Shown: positions 10,981 to 24,190, counted from the stretch's first letter. The stretch is 64,000 nucleotides of DNA from Heliopora coerulea (GCA_030142905.1 JASJOG010000086.1:1362982-1426981); one strand, 5' to 3'. The notes: a model not told the origin generated them from the sequence alone. Numbers and translations: made by a program.

Positions 10981-13295
10981 CAGCGTGTGTAAGCTAGGAC
11001 GCCTCGAAATGGTGTTGCGACGCCACAGTATTTCATGGAGCTTTTGGAAAGTGGGATCTGATAGAATGCGCTAGTCAAGTCAGTGACGATGAGGTATTTC
11101 CATTTGGCGATAGAACGCAAAGTTGAATCAACATTTGGCATTAAAGACGGTTGGGGCTTGGCATATCGGCTCACGTAGGCAAATGCTGTGACCAGGCGGT
11201 TCCTCCGGATGGTTTGGTAACAAGGAATGACGGATTAAGGTACTCTACAGTGATACCAATATTCTCAGGACGTTGGAATACCCCCTGACATTCGAGCTCG
11301 TCGAATTTTTGTTGTAATTCGACTAATTTTTTGTGTGAGTACTGTGGGAGTCTGCCTTTGCGTTGTGGTGGTTGTACTGGGCCCATATTTACCACTGCTT
11401 CAAATGGACCTACAGCACCATTATAGCCAGTAATGGCTGGGTCGAAGACATCGTCGAAGGTTTGGAGTAGCTCTCGGAATCGTCTGCGAGTGTTGTCGAG
11501 TAAGATGTTATCGGGATCCAGTTTCAGGGCGGAGGAGTGTTCGGATAATGTCTTCGGTGTGGGTGGAGGTAAAATATGGTCATTGGGTTGTGGCTGTGTC
11601 TCCTTGGGGATTGGGTTGTGGGTTCGACGAACCTGGCAAAAATGTTTATGACGGGCAATGCTCTTAGGCTCGTTAGTATCGTTGCATACACGGACCTTAC
11701 CTGCAACGGCTTCTAGGATGTGTGGGCGAGGCCAATCACGGACTGCTTTGGAATAGTCGGGGCGGGGTTCGATAGCGAGGATGGTATCAGGGTTGATGTC
11801 GGCGGGGATGTCTAATTCTAAGTAGTCGCCCGGCCAAACCACTGTTGGAGATGACGGAGCTCGAATGACAAGGACTTGAGTGCGTCTAATGTGATTTTCT
11901 GTTGATTCGAGTGATTCGCTACCATAGTAGATGACTTTTGAACCCTTGATTGTTATCTGTTGTCGGGAAGGTCTCACAGAGATGTCATTTGTGATCATAA
12001 ATGGGGTTCCCGCCAACACGTCAACCACTAGGGCATCTAGTTGGAGTTTTAGATGGCTGCGTGATAGGGTGAGATGGACTTCACCAACAACGGTTAGGGG
12101 AGTGGTGCCGTCAGCTTGAAGGGCGGTCTGTTTGGTCTTTTGTATGGTGGCGCCGACTTGGTTGGCGACGGAGGTCTTGATCATACTTGTCTCAGCTCCG
12201 GTGTCGAGGGTGAGGTATATTGCATGATGTTGGTGGAAGACTTTTAAGTGGGGAGACCGTTTGGTACTGACACGGCAAGTTGTCGACTTAACACGGCAGT
12301 TATGGCAACTTGGAACGTCGTCGCGCTCTTGCTTTTGGTCGGATTCATCCGTCGTGTCGCCGTATTTACCGAGGACTTGTCGTGTACGCGTTAAGTATTG
12401 TCGATCTTCGGTAAGAAGGTACGGACACTTGGTCAGGTAGTGTTGGAGTTTTGGTCTGTTCAGTTGTTTACATAGTGAGCAGGTCTTGGTGGTGTTTCTT
12501 TTGGTGTTCATAGTTTTCTGTTGATCAATAGGATGATCTCGGATGTGTGAGGAGCGTCTGAAGGCTGTACGTAGTACTTTCGTCTCATTTGTGGAGTTGA
12601 TTTCGTCGAGTAGGGTGTCTAAGGCTTGAGAAATTTCGGGCTTAAGGGTTGCTTGTGTTTGTGATCTCAGCTCTGTACCGTAACGTTGTTTTACCAAGGC
12701 GGGCAAGTCTGAATGAAGTAGCCGTAGCCACGTCAAAACAATCATGTTGTCGAGGGAGGGTGTGACTTCTTCGTCTGTTGTGACGTTTTCACCATAGTGT
12801 TGGATATTACTATTAGTTTTAAGTAAGTTATCGTCAATAAAACTGACGAGACGTTGGTATAGGTCTTCCGGGCGCTCGCCGGGTTCCAAATGAATGTCAT
12901 TGAAGTCTAGAAAGTGAGCGCCAGTGGATTGAAAACCATAATGAGCACGTATTGACTGCCAGATTGTTGTCATGGAAGTTGAGTTCTTAACGATAGTGTT
13001 TCGCGAAATAACTGGACAGTAATTAGCTATTTGTCCTAGCATTAATTCTAAATGAGTTACCTTTTGGGCAGCGGTACCGGCGTCTGGCTTCGGCTACGTT
13101 TTCGCCATCGCTTTCGAGACCACGTAGTGGTGTTACGGTCGTCTTTCTTAGCCATGTGGTGTTGTCAAGTAAAAATGTGGCGAAGTTTGGGTCTAAAGAT
13201 AACGTATACTGAAGATTTTGGCGCCATGCCTCGAATGAAGTGATCGTTTCCTGCTTTTTCAACGACCACTGTTTAGGAGCTCGTATGCTTGTCAT
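10975..13295 (-). mobile_element. Ty3-type LTR retrotransposon, 5' part (Gag, protease, start of RT)
   Basis: On the - strand a Gag-like frame starts near 13295 and shifts near 13035. A long frame to 11171 carries a Cys-rich segment (CSLCKQ, KCPYLL, CHNC), a retroviral-type protease (LTLDTGAETSMI) and the RT entry ([14 protein letters not shown]). A one-base shift near 11205 leads to [20 protein letters not shown] and [10 protein letters not shown]. The element is cut off inside RT at about 10975 where DIRS sequence begins. The complement of a tRNA-Leu-like primer site (TGGTGGCAGCG, plus coordinates 13460-13470) lies beyond Gag, so the 5' LTR should occupy roughly 13475-13660. I cannot place its ends. 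At least two frameshifts plus truncation make it inactive. Confidence 0.85.
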
Positions 13296-13659
13296 TATGC
13301 GATTCGGATATAATGACTGTATTCATCATGTGTCTTAACAGCTATCAGCTAACAGCTCTCGTCTTTACCATGTCTGGTAGGAGAGGATTCCTATCAGCTT
13401 GCAATTGTTGGTTTATTCCGCTTCGTAGGAACTCTTCGGTATGAATTTGTAAGGAATATCGCTGCCACCACGCCAGTCAATAGGAACAATCTCCAGACGA
13501 AAACACAATATACTTTTAATGAGGAATATCGCGACTCGACAGAAAACGCGCGAACTACAATTCACAACAAAAGGCACAACAGGAAGTTAAAACGTCAACC
13601 GTAGGTGTGTCCGAAGACACGCCACAGGACACATCAGTCACCAACAATACCACGTGTGG

Positions 13660-14530
13660 CTCCATTCCTTTTTGGTGACATTTTCGACCTCAAAATTCTC
13701 TTCGAAGTTTCAGCTAAAACTACTCAAATAAGTGTCAAACTAAGTTATATCGCCTAAACTTTAATATTCTAAGCTAATTTCCAAAGTTTAAAACTTGTCA
13801 AAAAAATGGTTAAAAACCATAGCTTAACCCCTTTACTTTTTGGTGAAATTTTCCACCTCAAAAATCTCTACGAATTTTAAGCTAAAACGACTGGAATCAA
13901 TGTCAAACTAAATTATTTTGCCTAAACTTTCATATTTTAGCCTTATTTGCAAAGTTTGAGATTGGTCGAAAAATGGTCAAAAACCATGGGTTAACCCCTT
14001 TACTTTTTGGTCAAATTTTCGACAACAAAAATCTCTTCGAATTTTAACCTAAAACGACTGAAATCAGTGCCTAGCTAAATTATTTGCCTAAACATTCATA
14101 TTTTAAAGATTTTTTAAAAGATTGAAATCAGTACCTAACTAAACTATTTGGCCTGAACTTTCATATTTCAGGCTTTTTTCTAAAGTTTAAAATTGGTCGA
14201 AAAATGGTTAAAAACTATAGGTTAACCCCTTTCCTTTTTCGTGTCATTTTCGACCTGAAAAATCCGTACGAATTTTTAACTAAAACTACTAAAATAAGTG
14301 TCTAACTAAATCATTTCGCCTAAACTTTCATATTTTAGGCTGTTTTTCAAAGTTTAAAATTGGTCGAAAAATGGTCAAAAACCATAGGTTAACCCCTTTA
14401 CTTTTTTGTGAAATTTTCGACCTCAGAAGTTTCTACGAATTTTAAGCTAAGACGACTGAAATCTCTGTCAAACTAAATTATTTGGCCTAAACTTTCATAT
14501 TGTAGCCTTATTTGCAAAGTTTGAAATTGG
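13660..14530. repeat. About 168-bp tandem satellite, 4-5 units
   Basis: The block GGTTAACCCCTTTACTTTTTGG, or a close variant of it, recurs at about 13825, 13991, 14221 and 14389. It is followed each time by a CGACCTCAAAAATCTCTACG-like segment and a CCTAAACTTTCATATTTTAG-like segment. Most spacings are near 168 bp; one unit is longer by partial duplication. Units are clearly diverged, so the array is old. A single distant relative lies at 19300-19520. Confidence 0.8.
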
Positions 14531-17500
14531 TGCACGCACACAAAAGAACACGTGTAAAATTGTTCCAAATTATGCCGGAAATTATGATTGGCCCTGTCCG
14601 TCTGACGATATATCGTTTTAATATGGTATAAGTAGGTTTTGACATCAGTAATACGTGCAGCCAAACTGTATCGATTGGTGGACATAGTGCGCATGCTCAT
14701 AATTAGTACATTGATTTAATCAGGCTTTGCCCGGAGCAGATTAGTGGTGCTATTCAAAGAGGTTTTCCTCATCCTGTCAAAATGTTTATCTGTTCTCATG
14801 GCAAACTAAGACCTAGCTGAAAACATATGGAAGGAAGGTCGATCGCCGAACAGTAGCTAAAATCCCGTGGCAAGGTAATACGTCACTACAGAATGGCAAA
14901 TGGAAATCCTGGGGATCAATGAATACATGGAAACTCCCCTAGTTTATAGCTGCATGGTGGGAATTATCCATCCCAGTATATTGATCTATTGAATATAATT
15001 TGTAAAACACTAAAGGAAATTTTTAACCTGTAGTCATGATGAGCCCATATGCTATGTTATTTTCACCATTGTTCAAAGCTGCTACGTCAATATTTGTCAG
15101 GCAGTTTTCCTTCAGGGCCACGACGTAATGATCCTTTAGTATGTTAAAAATTGGCACAAAAAATGGATAGCATAAAGTTTAAAGTTTACTTATGAAACTC
15201 GTTAATAATTCATCAAGAAAAAGCCAAAAGAATTTAAAGTTTAATCAGTTGCTGTAAATGTGATATAACCGCATGATTTGTGTCAAGTGACACAACCACA
15301 GATTTACGTGAACTTTATGTGCTATTTTCTCAACTAAAACCGTTGAAATCCTTACCATTTTTGAAGAGCACGAATGGTTACATGTATTCGCATCATAATT
15401 ACTTTACAATATTCTCATCCGTGTTGTATCGGACTTATAATCATTCACCTTGGGCTAATGTTTTGTTTCCGATACAAAACCGCCGCACATACTGTAAATA
15501 GTACATATTAAATAGATAACGGAAGTACCAGACGTTTTTTGAATTTTGGGCCGCGTATTCTGCCACAAAATTTTTTCATTCAAACAACTATGATGAAAAA
15601 TTGAAGGATCCCAAGAGAGATTTTGGTATCTCTAATCAGCGCGTTAGCGATAAACTTAAGTGACAGGTGTTAAGTTGTCGGGGTCAAGAGCCGCTTGACG
15701 ACGTCAAAACGTTTTTTAGCTGAATTTGCCTTAACTCTTTCCCGGTGGCATAAGACTTCTATTATATTACTCTGGCTAATGCCAGACGACTTTAGTCGTC
15801 AATGGGAGAGCTTTCGCCTTGAAAGGGTTATCTATAGGTTTATTAAAGTGAATTTGAAGTCACTCTAGCTACCGTTCTGTTGTAAAATTTGAACAATTTT
15901 TAGCGTAGTTCCACCAGAAAGCTCGTAAAACCAAAGGAATAGGTCTGTGGCATGGACTATGTTTGCTTAGCCCTTTCAAGCCTGAACTTTTTTCATCTTG
16001 ATTTTTGGCCTCTCTTATTTGTTTTGTTTTCACATTTGTTCTTAAGTTCTAGGTATCCGTTATAGCCAATACTGAACGTTAACCCTTTCCAGAATGATTT
16101 TCCCCCTTTTTCCTTATTCTTTCACTATCTGCTCTGTTTTTGTAATTTGTTGTTGTACGAACAGCCGTATGTAGGGATTATAGTAAACGGGTTTATGGGA
16201 AGTCAGCTTTAGGGGCTGATCATAAGGAGCGAGCTTTAACCGTTTGATATTCGACGCTTACCCTAATTCGAGAGTTCGTTCTTCGCTGCGTTAAAGTTTC
16301 CTCTTCGTCTTTGCTGTTCAGTATATTACAGCCACGTTGCATCGAATGTTACAACGCGCACTCCTAAGTTAAGACATGATTCAGATTGGTGAGAGTTCTT
16401 GTGCTACATGAAATGTTGGAAGAGACGAGATGTCATTTTAAAAATAATCTCACTCGCCTTTGAGATTTGAAATAGGTAGAAAATGACGACGTTTCTCCTG
16501 TGTGGGGGATGTGTTATTCTCGGTCCTACGTGATCTCTTAAAAGAACGCCCCGGAAGCTATTAAATTAGATCATGCAAGCCGTCAACCTGTATAAATCAC
16601 TTTGACAAGTTATGTTATACCCCGGGATGAAATTCAGATGTTTGATAAAAATGTGACGGTAAAGTATCTGCTTCAACTCCGACTGGCTGTAGGTTGATGT
16701 ATCTGAATCATCTATTTTGGATGTACAACGATGACGATTTCCTGTTGATTATCTTGATGTGCGATATTGTACCCTTTTTTCTTAGAAAACACTTTAAAGT
16801 CCATCATTTCCCATGATATTTGTACATGCTGTTGTTGACAAGGTTTCTTTATATTGACTTAGATACCTTCAAGTATTTGCAAGCAATCTTATGTTTGGAT
16901 GAGTGAACTATCGTGCAGAAGCAAATCCTGTTACGGATAAATATGGGAAATGTCTTTGAAACTGCAATAGCATGTGCATGGATATACCTGTTGCTATGGG
17001 TCAATGCTATATACCTAACAGGTCAGTTAAATTACTCGCGCTCATGTGGGTGTTCTTTTCTTTGTTATTTCCTTCGTGGTTTTTAGAGGGAGCTGATATT
17101 TCTTTGGATATTTGTTTGAAATTGTGAATTTAGTGGTTGGCCGCTCTCTTAAAATCGTATCCTCGTCTATGCTGTTTAGTAATTGGTGCAATATTGCGTG
17201 CGGTACTCTGCTAGGTGTCCCGTTTGAGACTTCGTTAAAGACATCTCAGTTAACGCACAGTGTCCTCCATATTGGACACTTTTCGAACAAAACAAAGGAA
17301 TGGCCAAAGCATAAACAAAGAGAAAACGAGAACCAAAAGGAAAAATCACTGGCGTAACAGGGTTAAACCTTGTATGCCACACGAACAAAGCAAGAGCAAG
17401 TTCAAGAGGCGAAAACGAGATAAAAGATGAAACAAAGTATTCCTCAGAGACAACGCCACAATCAGCACATTCAAACACACGAAGCAAACGCACGTACAAA

Positions 17501-17655
17501 CGCAAGCAAAAAAGCAAGGCGAGAGAAAATAAAAATTCTTTTGTGCTAAAAATATGTACTTGGTTTGTTTCACCCTGGTTCACGCCTAAATTTCGCCCGT
17601 GCTTGCTGTCCCATTTGGATCACTCTTGTGAACTAGGGTTGAACCTTCTTTAGCT
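14531..17655. other. No gene recognised
   Basis: Short open frames on both strands do not resemble any family I know and lack flanking splice signals in phase. The composition is AT-rich. I see no RNA gene or clear element boundary. Diverged repeats that cannot be recognised by eye are possible. Confidence 0.4.
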
Positions 17656-17658
17656 GAT

Positions 17659-18306
17659 GCCCTGTCCACACGTATCCGTTTTCGTTTGAAAACGCAAATA
17701 TTTTTCTCCGTTTTCAAACATATTTCCATCCACACGATAGCGTTTTCGAATCGTTTTTGCCCGTCCCCACGAACACGGATTCACGATTTGAAAACGCTAG
17801 CAACCTAATTTAACTGTAAAATTATCCTACCAAGCAATTGTACATCCTGGTCTAACCCAAAATCTTCAAGGTCTTGTTTGTCTTCCTCCTTTGTTAAGAC
17901 GTTTCAGACTGGCCTTCGAGAGAGGGAGTGAAAGTTATCTGATAAAGTTAAGCCTTCGCCTCACGTAGTTGGCTTGAACATTCACCAAAACCAGACTAAT
18001 CTCAAGACACGTTATTAGGCTTGAAAAAAGCCCAAGATAAAGCGACACAAACGTGATATGTCCGTCTGCCATCTTATATCTCACGCGGGATACCATATCA
18101 CGACGAAGGTGTTTTTAAAAATTTCCGTTTTCATCCGTCCACACGAGCTTAGCAAAACGGCGTTTTCAAAAATTTCCACTTTGGGAAGCGTTTTTGAAAA
18201 GTTCAGTTTTCGGTGACCGTATTTGGCGGATACGTGTGGACGGGAAGGCAATCCGCCAAGAAAACCACACGTTTTCAAACAGAAACGGATACGCGTGGAC
18301 GGGGCC
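17659..18306. mobile_element. MITE with about 35-bp terminal inverted repeats
   Basis: The left end reads GCCCTGTCCACACGTATCCG and the right end, on the complementary strand, GGCCCCGTCCACGCGTATCC. Both continue into a TTT-rich GTTTGAAAAC segment. Internal GTTTTC / GAAAAC blocks repeat in both orientations, as in foldback DNA transposons. There is no coding capacity. The exact target-site duplication was not resolved. Confidence 0.75.
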
Positions 18307-18469
18307 TGAGACGTGCTTAACCGTGTGACGCCTAGTGTCTGATGTATCGAACCCCTAAGAACAAAATAACCAGTGAGAGAACGGAAAGAAAATAAAATTA
18401 AAGGAATAACAAAGAGCGAAGTTCCCCTTAGACTAATCTACTTACTTCACATTTCCAGTTATATGCACA

Positions 18470-18735
18470 CATAAACACCAAAATATTTGATGTGGAGTCA
18501 AGATTTCATTCGTGAAAATTAATTTTCGTGAGTGAATGTTCCATTTCATATGTGAAGTACATGTTTTGTGCACCAAGATTTTACTTGTGAAATTTTGAAC
18601 CAGTTCATTTCACGGTTAATTAGGTATTTCATACGTGAAAACGCTTCCATTTCATATGTAAAAATGTTCCAATTCCATGTTTTTCGCATGCGAAATGACA
18701 AATGAAATTTTCGTAAGGGAAAAATGCAATAAGGC
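18470..18735. repeat. Dispersed repeat rich in TTTCATATGTGAAA motifs
   Basis: Imperfect palindromes of the type TTTCAYATGTGAAA repeat through this stretch, ending in a GAAATTTTCGTAAGGG-like block. A second copy lies at 59470-59730, in the intron after the GPS exon of aGPCR copy 2. Both hold the blocks CCATTTC, GTGAAATTTTGA and CAATTCCATG in the same order. The family is not recognised. Confidence 0.65.
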
Positions 18736-19299
18736 CAGTTTCGGAAAGGTGTTCTGTCACAGCTTTCCGAAACTGACCTAATTGCATTTCTCGATATTTA
18801 CAGATTCTACCTTCCTGTTCTTCAACTTCCGTTCTTCCGATTTGACAAAGCCTCTTAATTTCTGCCTTTAACACCTGAGTTGTTCTCTCCTCTCTGTTTG
18901 TTTTTCCTTAATTCTCTCACTAGTTCTTTTCTTCCTTGCTGTCCGATATATCGCATCTTATATATCATATATCACTACATAATATACTACTTTAAGATTC
19001 CTAGCTGTCCGATATATATCGCAAAGTGGACGTTAAAGGATCAAGCCTCCTATATACGACCAGGTTTCCTTGACAAGGATCCTTGTTCAAAAGATGGTCA
19101 TGCCACTTTTTGAAGAAGACTACTTGTCAAGGAAAAACTTATCAATTTGTGCTCTACACACGACCAAATTAAGCTTCTATTAAGCTCACGAAGTTGGATG
19201 ACGCCAAGTTTGAAAATGAGCCTTCTTTCTTGTCGTTTATTGCAGCCATTGTCGCCACCTGAGGCAGTTGAGATTATGTTATATATAGACTTTCATAGG

Positions 19300-19520
19300 G
19301 GTTAACCCCTTTACATTTTGGACGAAATTTCTTGACTTCCAATTTTAACTGAACCATTGCCATGAAATTTCTTCAGTAATAAGAAAAGTAAATTTATTTG
19401 ATCTAAATTTTCAATTCTCAACGTTTTTCGATAGTTATAAAGTGATTCAAAATTCGTGAAAAACCGTAGGTGAATCCCTTTACATTTGGAGATAATTTTC
19501 AACCATCAACTTCAACTGAA
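19300..19520. repeat. Diverged single copy of the 168-bp satellite family
   Basis: GGGGTTAACCCCTTTACATTTTGG is followed by segments similar in order to the satellite at 13660-14530, and a second weaker block begins near 19465. It is an isolated remnant. Confidence 0.5.
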
Positions 19521-20497
19521 ACATTGCCCTAAAACATCTTTAATCAGCTCCAAATTATATTACTAAGAAAACGACAGCTGGTGTTTGGGCGTGGTCACAC
19601 AATGGCTTGGGTTCAGCCCAAAACAGTATCCGGCGTTTTAAAGTTTTGCACGTTTGGCGGACGGACTCTACATGTTTTACTTGACGTCAATAGCTCCTTG
19701 ATTTGACTTAAAAGACCTCTTTAGATTAAGTAACAAGGGTTTTTGGGTCACGCATGTGTTCGCGAAAGCAAAACCAAACTGAATTTTTACCATAATTGTT
19801 CATTTCATGAAGTGTACTAAAATTTAATACTAAAATGTTGAAAGCCTTGTTCGTGATAACAGGCGTTTTTTCACTACCAAAGAACTGGAAATTAAGTATG
19901 GCACTTAGCTTCGCGTCCCGGAGTATTTAGTTCCTCATTTTTTTGCAACAGTTCATTGTTACACAAGCCACCGTTCATTAAAGCCATATCGCCTGACACA
20001 GCTAGAAAGAAAATGTACAAAAGAAATTTTCATTTTTATGGTTTACGTGTGAAAGAAATGTTAGCACTGAGAAATCCAAGTGCTCATTAGGATGTGGTAA
20101 GTAGCCACATTATGCACACATATTCGTATGGAAAAAGATTTTTAACGCTTCGGCTTGACAAAGAATTGGGGGGATGTCATCACATATGAAATGATATTCT
20201 GTAATTTATAGCGCGGTACAATATTCCCCACAGAGTAACGTGAAATGTTGAACAACATACACGAAGAGAACATTTCGACATGGCGAATTTGAGAATACCC
20301 ACTTGAGCTGCATGTTTGCGAAGTCCACACACGAAACGTATTGTGACCTGATTTCCTCTCTTAAATGTTTACCCTGACTCTAATTCTTATGTTGTCCGCT
20401 GCCTTAAAATCACATCCTAGTGTATGATGTTTAGTAATATCAGCGAAATTGCATGCTGCATATGTGGCACTTTTAAGACTTCCTAAAGATTTCCTTA
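19521..20497. other. No gene recognised
   Basis: I find no supported exon, RNA gene or element ends in this stretch. Confidence 0.35.
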
Positions 20498-20820
20498 AGG
20501 GCTGTTTACACGCGCGATTTTGTGCCTTGCGATTGACATCTTGCTAAACTGATGAGGGCATCGTGGATAAACTGCAGCGAATCATAGCGGATATCTTGCT
20601 GCATAGACTGTCATGAGTTTATTACATTCACCAGGGTGACAATTACAACGTGTTATTTTGTGCCTTGCGATTGACATCTTCGACTATGGGTTGAACTGAC
20701 AAGAGCGTCGAGGACAAACTACAGCGAATCATAAGCGGCAATCTTACTGCATAGACTGTCATGAGTTTATTACATACACCAAGATGACAATCACAACGTG
20801 CAAACGTGTAAACGACCTTT
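20498..20820. mobile_element. MITE-like element with internal 150-bp tandem duplication
   Basis: The ends are GGGCTGTTTACACG on the left and CGTGTAAACGACC on the right, which are inverted repeats of each other. The inside consists of two diverged copies of one 150-bp block (about 20520-20657 and 20662-20805), each holding TTTTGTGCCTTGCGATTGAC and GCATAGACTGTCATGAGTTT. A TTAAG sequence flanks both sides and may be the target duplication, but this is uncertain. Confidence 0.6.
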
Positions 20821-21440
20821 TAAGATTCCACGTGACTTCTTTAACCGATTCATTTAACCGCTTGCAAAAGTGGCCGCCAATTGAATATTCGTTTATGTAC
20901 AAGTAAACCTGCCTTACCAGCGTCTTTCCTGGATGAGAATTCTCCCGAATGGTCAAAACTAGGACTAGAGTACAGTCGGGCTAATTTAAATAGAAATAAA
21001 AGAACATTAATTTGCGTAGGATGTGCGGAATGAGTCAGCAATTCCGGCAGTTTATAAGACTTCCTGACATGGTCATTACTTAAACCATTTCATCTGTAAT
21101 CTGATCATTACGGTGGGGATCTAATGCATATCGAGGTGCACAAAGTAATATTTCACGTATATTCGCGTAGCTAAGTCGTATATCCTCATAGCTATGGCTA
21201 AGGTCTTTAACAATGCAAAAGCGTCTTCCATCTGGGTGTTAGTATCGCTCAACATCATATACGAGATGGAGTTCTTGGTCGCTTCAATTCTGCCTCCGAT
21301 GGTATTGCCGAGTTCCACCTCTCGCAATTTGACAGGAACAGCTACAGGTTAGCTAAATGCAGTAGAGATCAGGATAATGGTTATGATCGAACGACGTGTC
21401 TGTCGTTACCAATGTATCCATTTCACTAACGTTTTCGATC
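20821..21440. other. Unassigned; possible diverged exon on - strand (21121-21345)
   Basis: On the - strand, 21345 to 21121 reads without a stop and begins near a CTTAG-like acceptor. The protein (LREVELGNTIGGRIEATKNS and on) is not one I recognise, and no donor in a consistent phase is certain. The rest of the stretch shows nothing I can name. Confidence 0.2.
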
Positions 21441-24190
21441 ATATGTTGTTAATTAAACTGTAATCTGTTTGAGGAAGTTGATCGTCCAGGTTAGTGTAGT
21501 CTTGAGAAAGACTGTTGGTTGAAGTGGCTGACGTTTCGACAGCCTTAGCGGCGGTCATCTTCAGAGTCAAAAGGAGAGTAAATGTCAGGTTCGCCTGTAT
21601 TTGTATCTGGCTCGTGCGTGATAAGTGGGCGGTCGTATTGGTCATGGAGGTGTGACATTTGGCGAGAAGCAATGGGTGTGGTTGTGTAGGCGTTAATTAT
21701 AGTTTGTCGAAGTGTAAGTCTATTGGCTGCTCGCACGTTTGACTTTGTGAATTAGTCGTTTGTAAGGTCCCGGTAATTGTTGTGATCGGTTTAATGGATT
21801 TTGTTCTAAGTTTGTATACCAGCTTTCTAGTGTGAGTCGCTGTTTGTAGTTGGTGCTGTACGTAATGCATTTTGCCGATTCCCAGTCAATGTTGTGTTTG
21901 GTTTGTCGGTGGTGTTCGGCAATGTGGTTGGTTTTGTCTCCGTTTTTTGTCGCTCGTTTGTGTTCTGTGAGTCGTGTATTTAAGTTTCTGCTAGTCTCAC
22001 CTATATAAGTGGCTTGGCAGTCGGAGCAATTAATTTTGTAAACTGCACCTTGTCTTTCGTGCGGTTGTTCTCTGTCCTTAACATTAGTCAGTACATGTCG
22101 TAAAGTTGTGATCGGTTTGTGCGCTACTCGTATATTGTATGGTCGTAAGATACGCGAGGTAATCTCAGACGTACCTTTTATGTAGGGTATCGTTGCTGTA
22201 GTTGTTGTCGGACTGTTGTTTTCGTCGCGTTCATTGTCTTTGTAAGTGTTAAGTTTGATGAAGTCAGAGTTATAGTTGTTTTTGTGGAAAACGCATTGTA
22301 AGTAGTCATTTTCGTGGCGTAGAGCGTCTGATGAGTTGCAAATGAGTTGTGCGCGTCTCGTCAATGTTTTGATGGTGGTAGCTTTGTGTGAGGTAGGATT
22401 GTACGATGATTGGTCCAGTAGTCTGTCAGTATGCGTTGGTTTCCTGTAGACAGTGGTCTGTAGTTTGTTATTGTCACGACTTACCAAACAGTCTAGGAAT
22501 GGAATAGCTCCGTCTTCTTCAATCTCTTTGGTAAATTGTATGTGACTGTTCTGTTCGTTAATGTGTTTGTGAAACTCGTCAATCTCGTCTTCGGGTAGTG
22601 CAGTAATCGTGTCGTCAACGTAACGAAACCAAAAAGGTAACGTGTGTTTGTAAGTTGCAAGAGCTCGTTCCTCTATGGATTGCATTACAATTTCAGCAAC
22701 CACAACAGAAACGGGTGAGCCCATTGCTGTGCTATGTAACTGTTTGTAGTGTTTACCGTTGTATTGAAAGTAAGTTGATGTGAGGCAAAGTTCCAGTAGT
22801 TCCACGATGTCCCCTGTAGGTAAAGGAAGTGCGTCAGTAAATTCGTTGATGGCAGTTTTGGTGCATTCTAGCGCCAGTTGAAGCGGAATACTGGTAAACA
22901 GTGATTTCACGTCAAAAGACACTAGCTTGTGGTTGTGTGGTATTTGTACTGTTTTGAGATTGTTGATGAAGGTCTCAGTCGATCGTAGTCTATGTTGTGA
23001 CTTGTTGGTTAGTGGTTGCAGTATGGTAGTTAAGTATTTGGAAAGTTCGTAAGTAGGCGACCCACAGAACGAAACTATAGGTCGCATGGGTATTTGTGGC
23101 TTGTGAAGTTTCGGTAGTCCGTACAGCTTTGGTGATCGCGGTACTGAACACCTGAGTCGATAGTAAGTTTGTTGAGTGATCGTGTTAGTTTTTCTCATTG
23201 AGAAAATTTTGTTGTTAAGTTTTCGTTGAAGTGATGGTGCAGGGTCTCGTTTAAGTAGTTCGTAGGTTTGTTTGTCGTTAACTAGTTCGTCCATTTTGTC
23301 GTAGTAATCGGTCTTGTCCATAACAACAGTAACACGTCCTTTGTCTGCTGGTAGTATGACAATGTTTTCGTCACGTTTTAGTCGTTTGAGTGCTTGTTTT
23401 TCGACTGTCGTCAAGTTAGTATCACGTATATAAGCCGATTGTACGGTGGAGGCGACCCTACTCCTGATCTCGTCTTTTGTTGCCTCTGCCAAATCTCTTT
23501 GAGAAGCTAAGACAGCCTCGACACTCGATACAATCGCCTCAGTCGGTATATGTTTGGGTGTTATAGAGTGTTTTAGTCCGTAAGATAGTAATCGAGTTTC
23601 AGTTTCGTCTAAAGGGCGCGAGGAATATTCTCACTTATATAGGTGAGACTAGCTGAAACTTAAATACACGACTCACAGAACACAAACGAGCGACAAAAAA
23701 CGGAGACAAAACCAACCACATTGCCGAACACCACCGACAAACCAAACACAACATTGACTGGGAATCGGCAAACTGCATTACGTACAGCACCAACTACAAA
23801 CAGCGACTCACACTAGAAAGCTGGTATACAAACTTAGAACAAAATCCATTAAACCGATCACAACAATTACCGGGACCTTACAAACGACTAATTCACAAAG
23901 TCAAACGTGCGAACAGCCAATAGACTTACACTTCGACAAACTATAATTAACGCCTACACAACCACACCCATTGCTTCTCGCCAAATGTCACACCTCCATG
24001 ACCAATACGACCGCCCACTTATCACGCACGAGCCAGATACAAATACAGGCGAACCTGACATTTACTCTCCTTTTGACTCTGAAGATGACCGCCGCTAAGG
24101 CTGTCGAAACGTCAGTCACTTCAACCAACAGTCTTTCTCAAGACTACACTAACCTGGACGATCAACTTCCTCAAACATGTTACGATTCTC
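21440..24190 (-). mobile_element. Penelope-like element (RT plus GIY-YIG) with inverted terminal copy
   Basis: The - strand frame from about 23610 down to 21720 is open and encodes a Penelope-type protein. RT motifs include KLYGLPKLHK, SFDVKSLFTSIP, AMGSPVS and the catalytic FRYVDDTI (about 22610). Near the C-terminus a GIY-YIG nuclease follows with its Cys pair (INCSDCQATYIGETSRNLNTR, shown only in part here). The upstream frame (ETETRLLSYGLKH) stops at a junction near 23630. From there a + strand, 5'-truncated copy of the same element's last 540 bp runs to about 24170 and ends with the same 3' tail. This inverted terminal copy is the pseudo-LTR arrangement typical of Penelope elements. The main frame shows no stop, so the copy may be fairly young although 5'-truncated. 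Confidence 0.9.

Noticed and set aside
11433..12119. + strand open frames across the Ty3 element
   Set aside because: They overlap the clearly coding - strand frame with protease and RT motifs.
17112..17583. Overlapping open frames on both strands
   Set aside because: There is no recognisable domain, no splice context and no second copy to compare.
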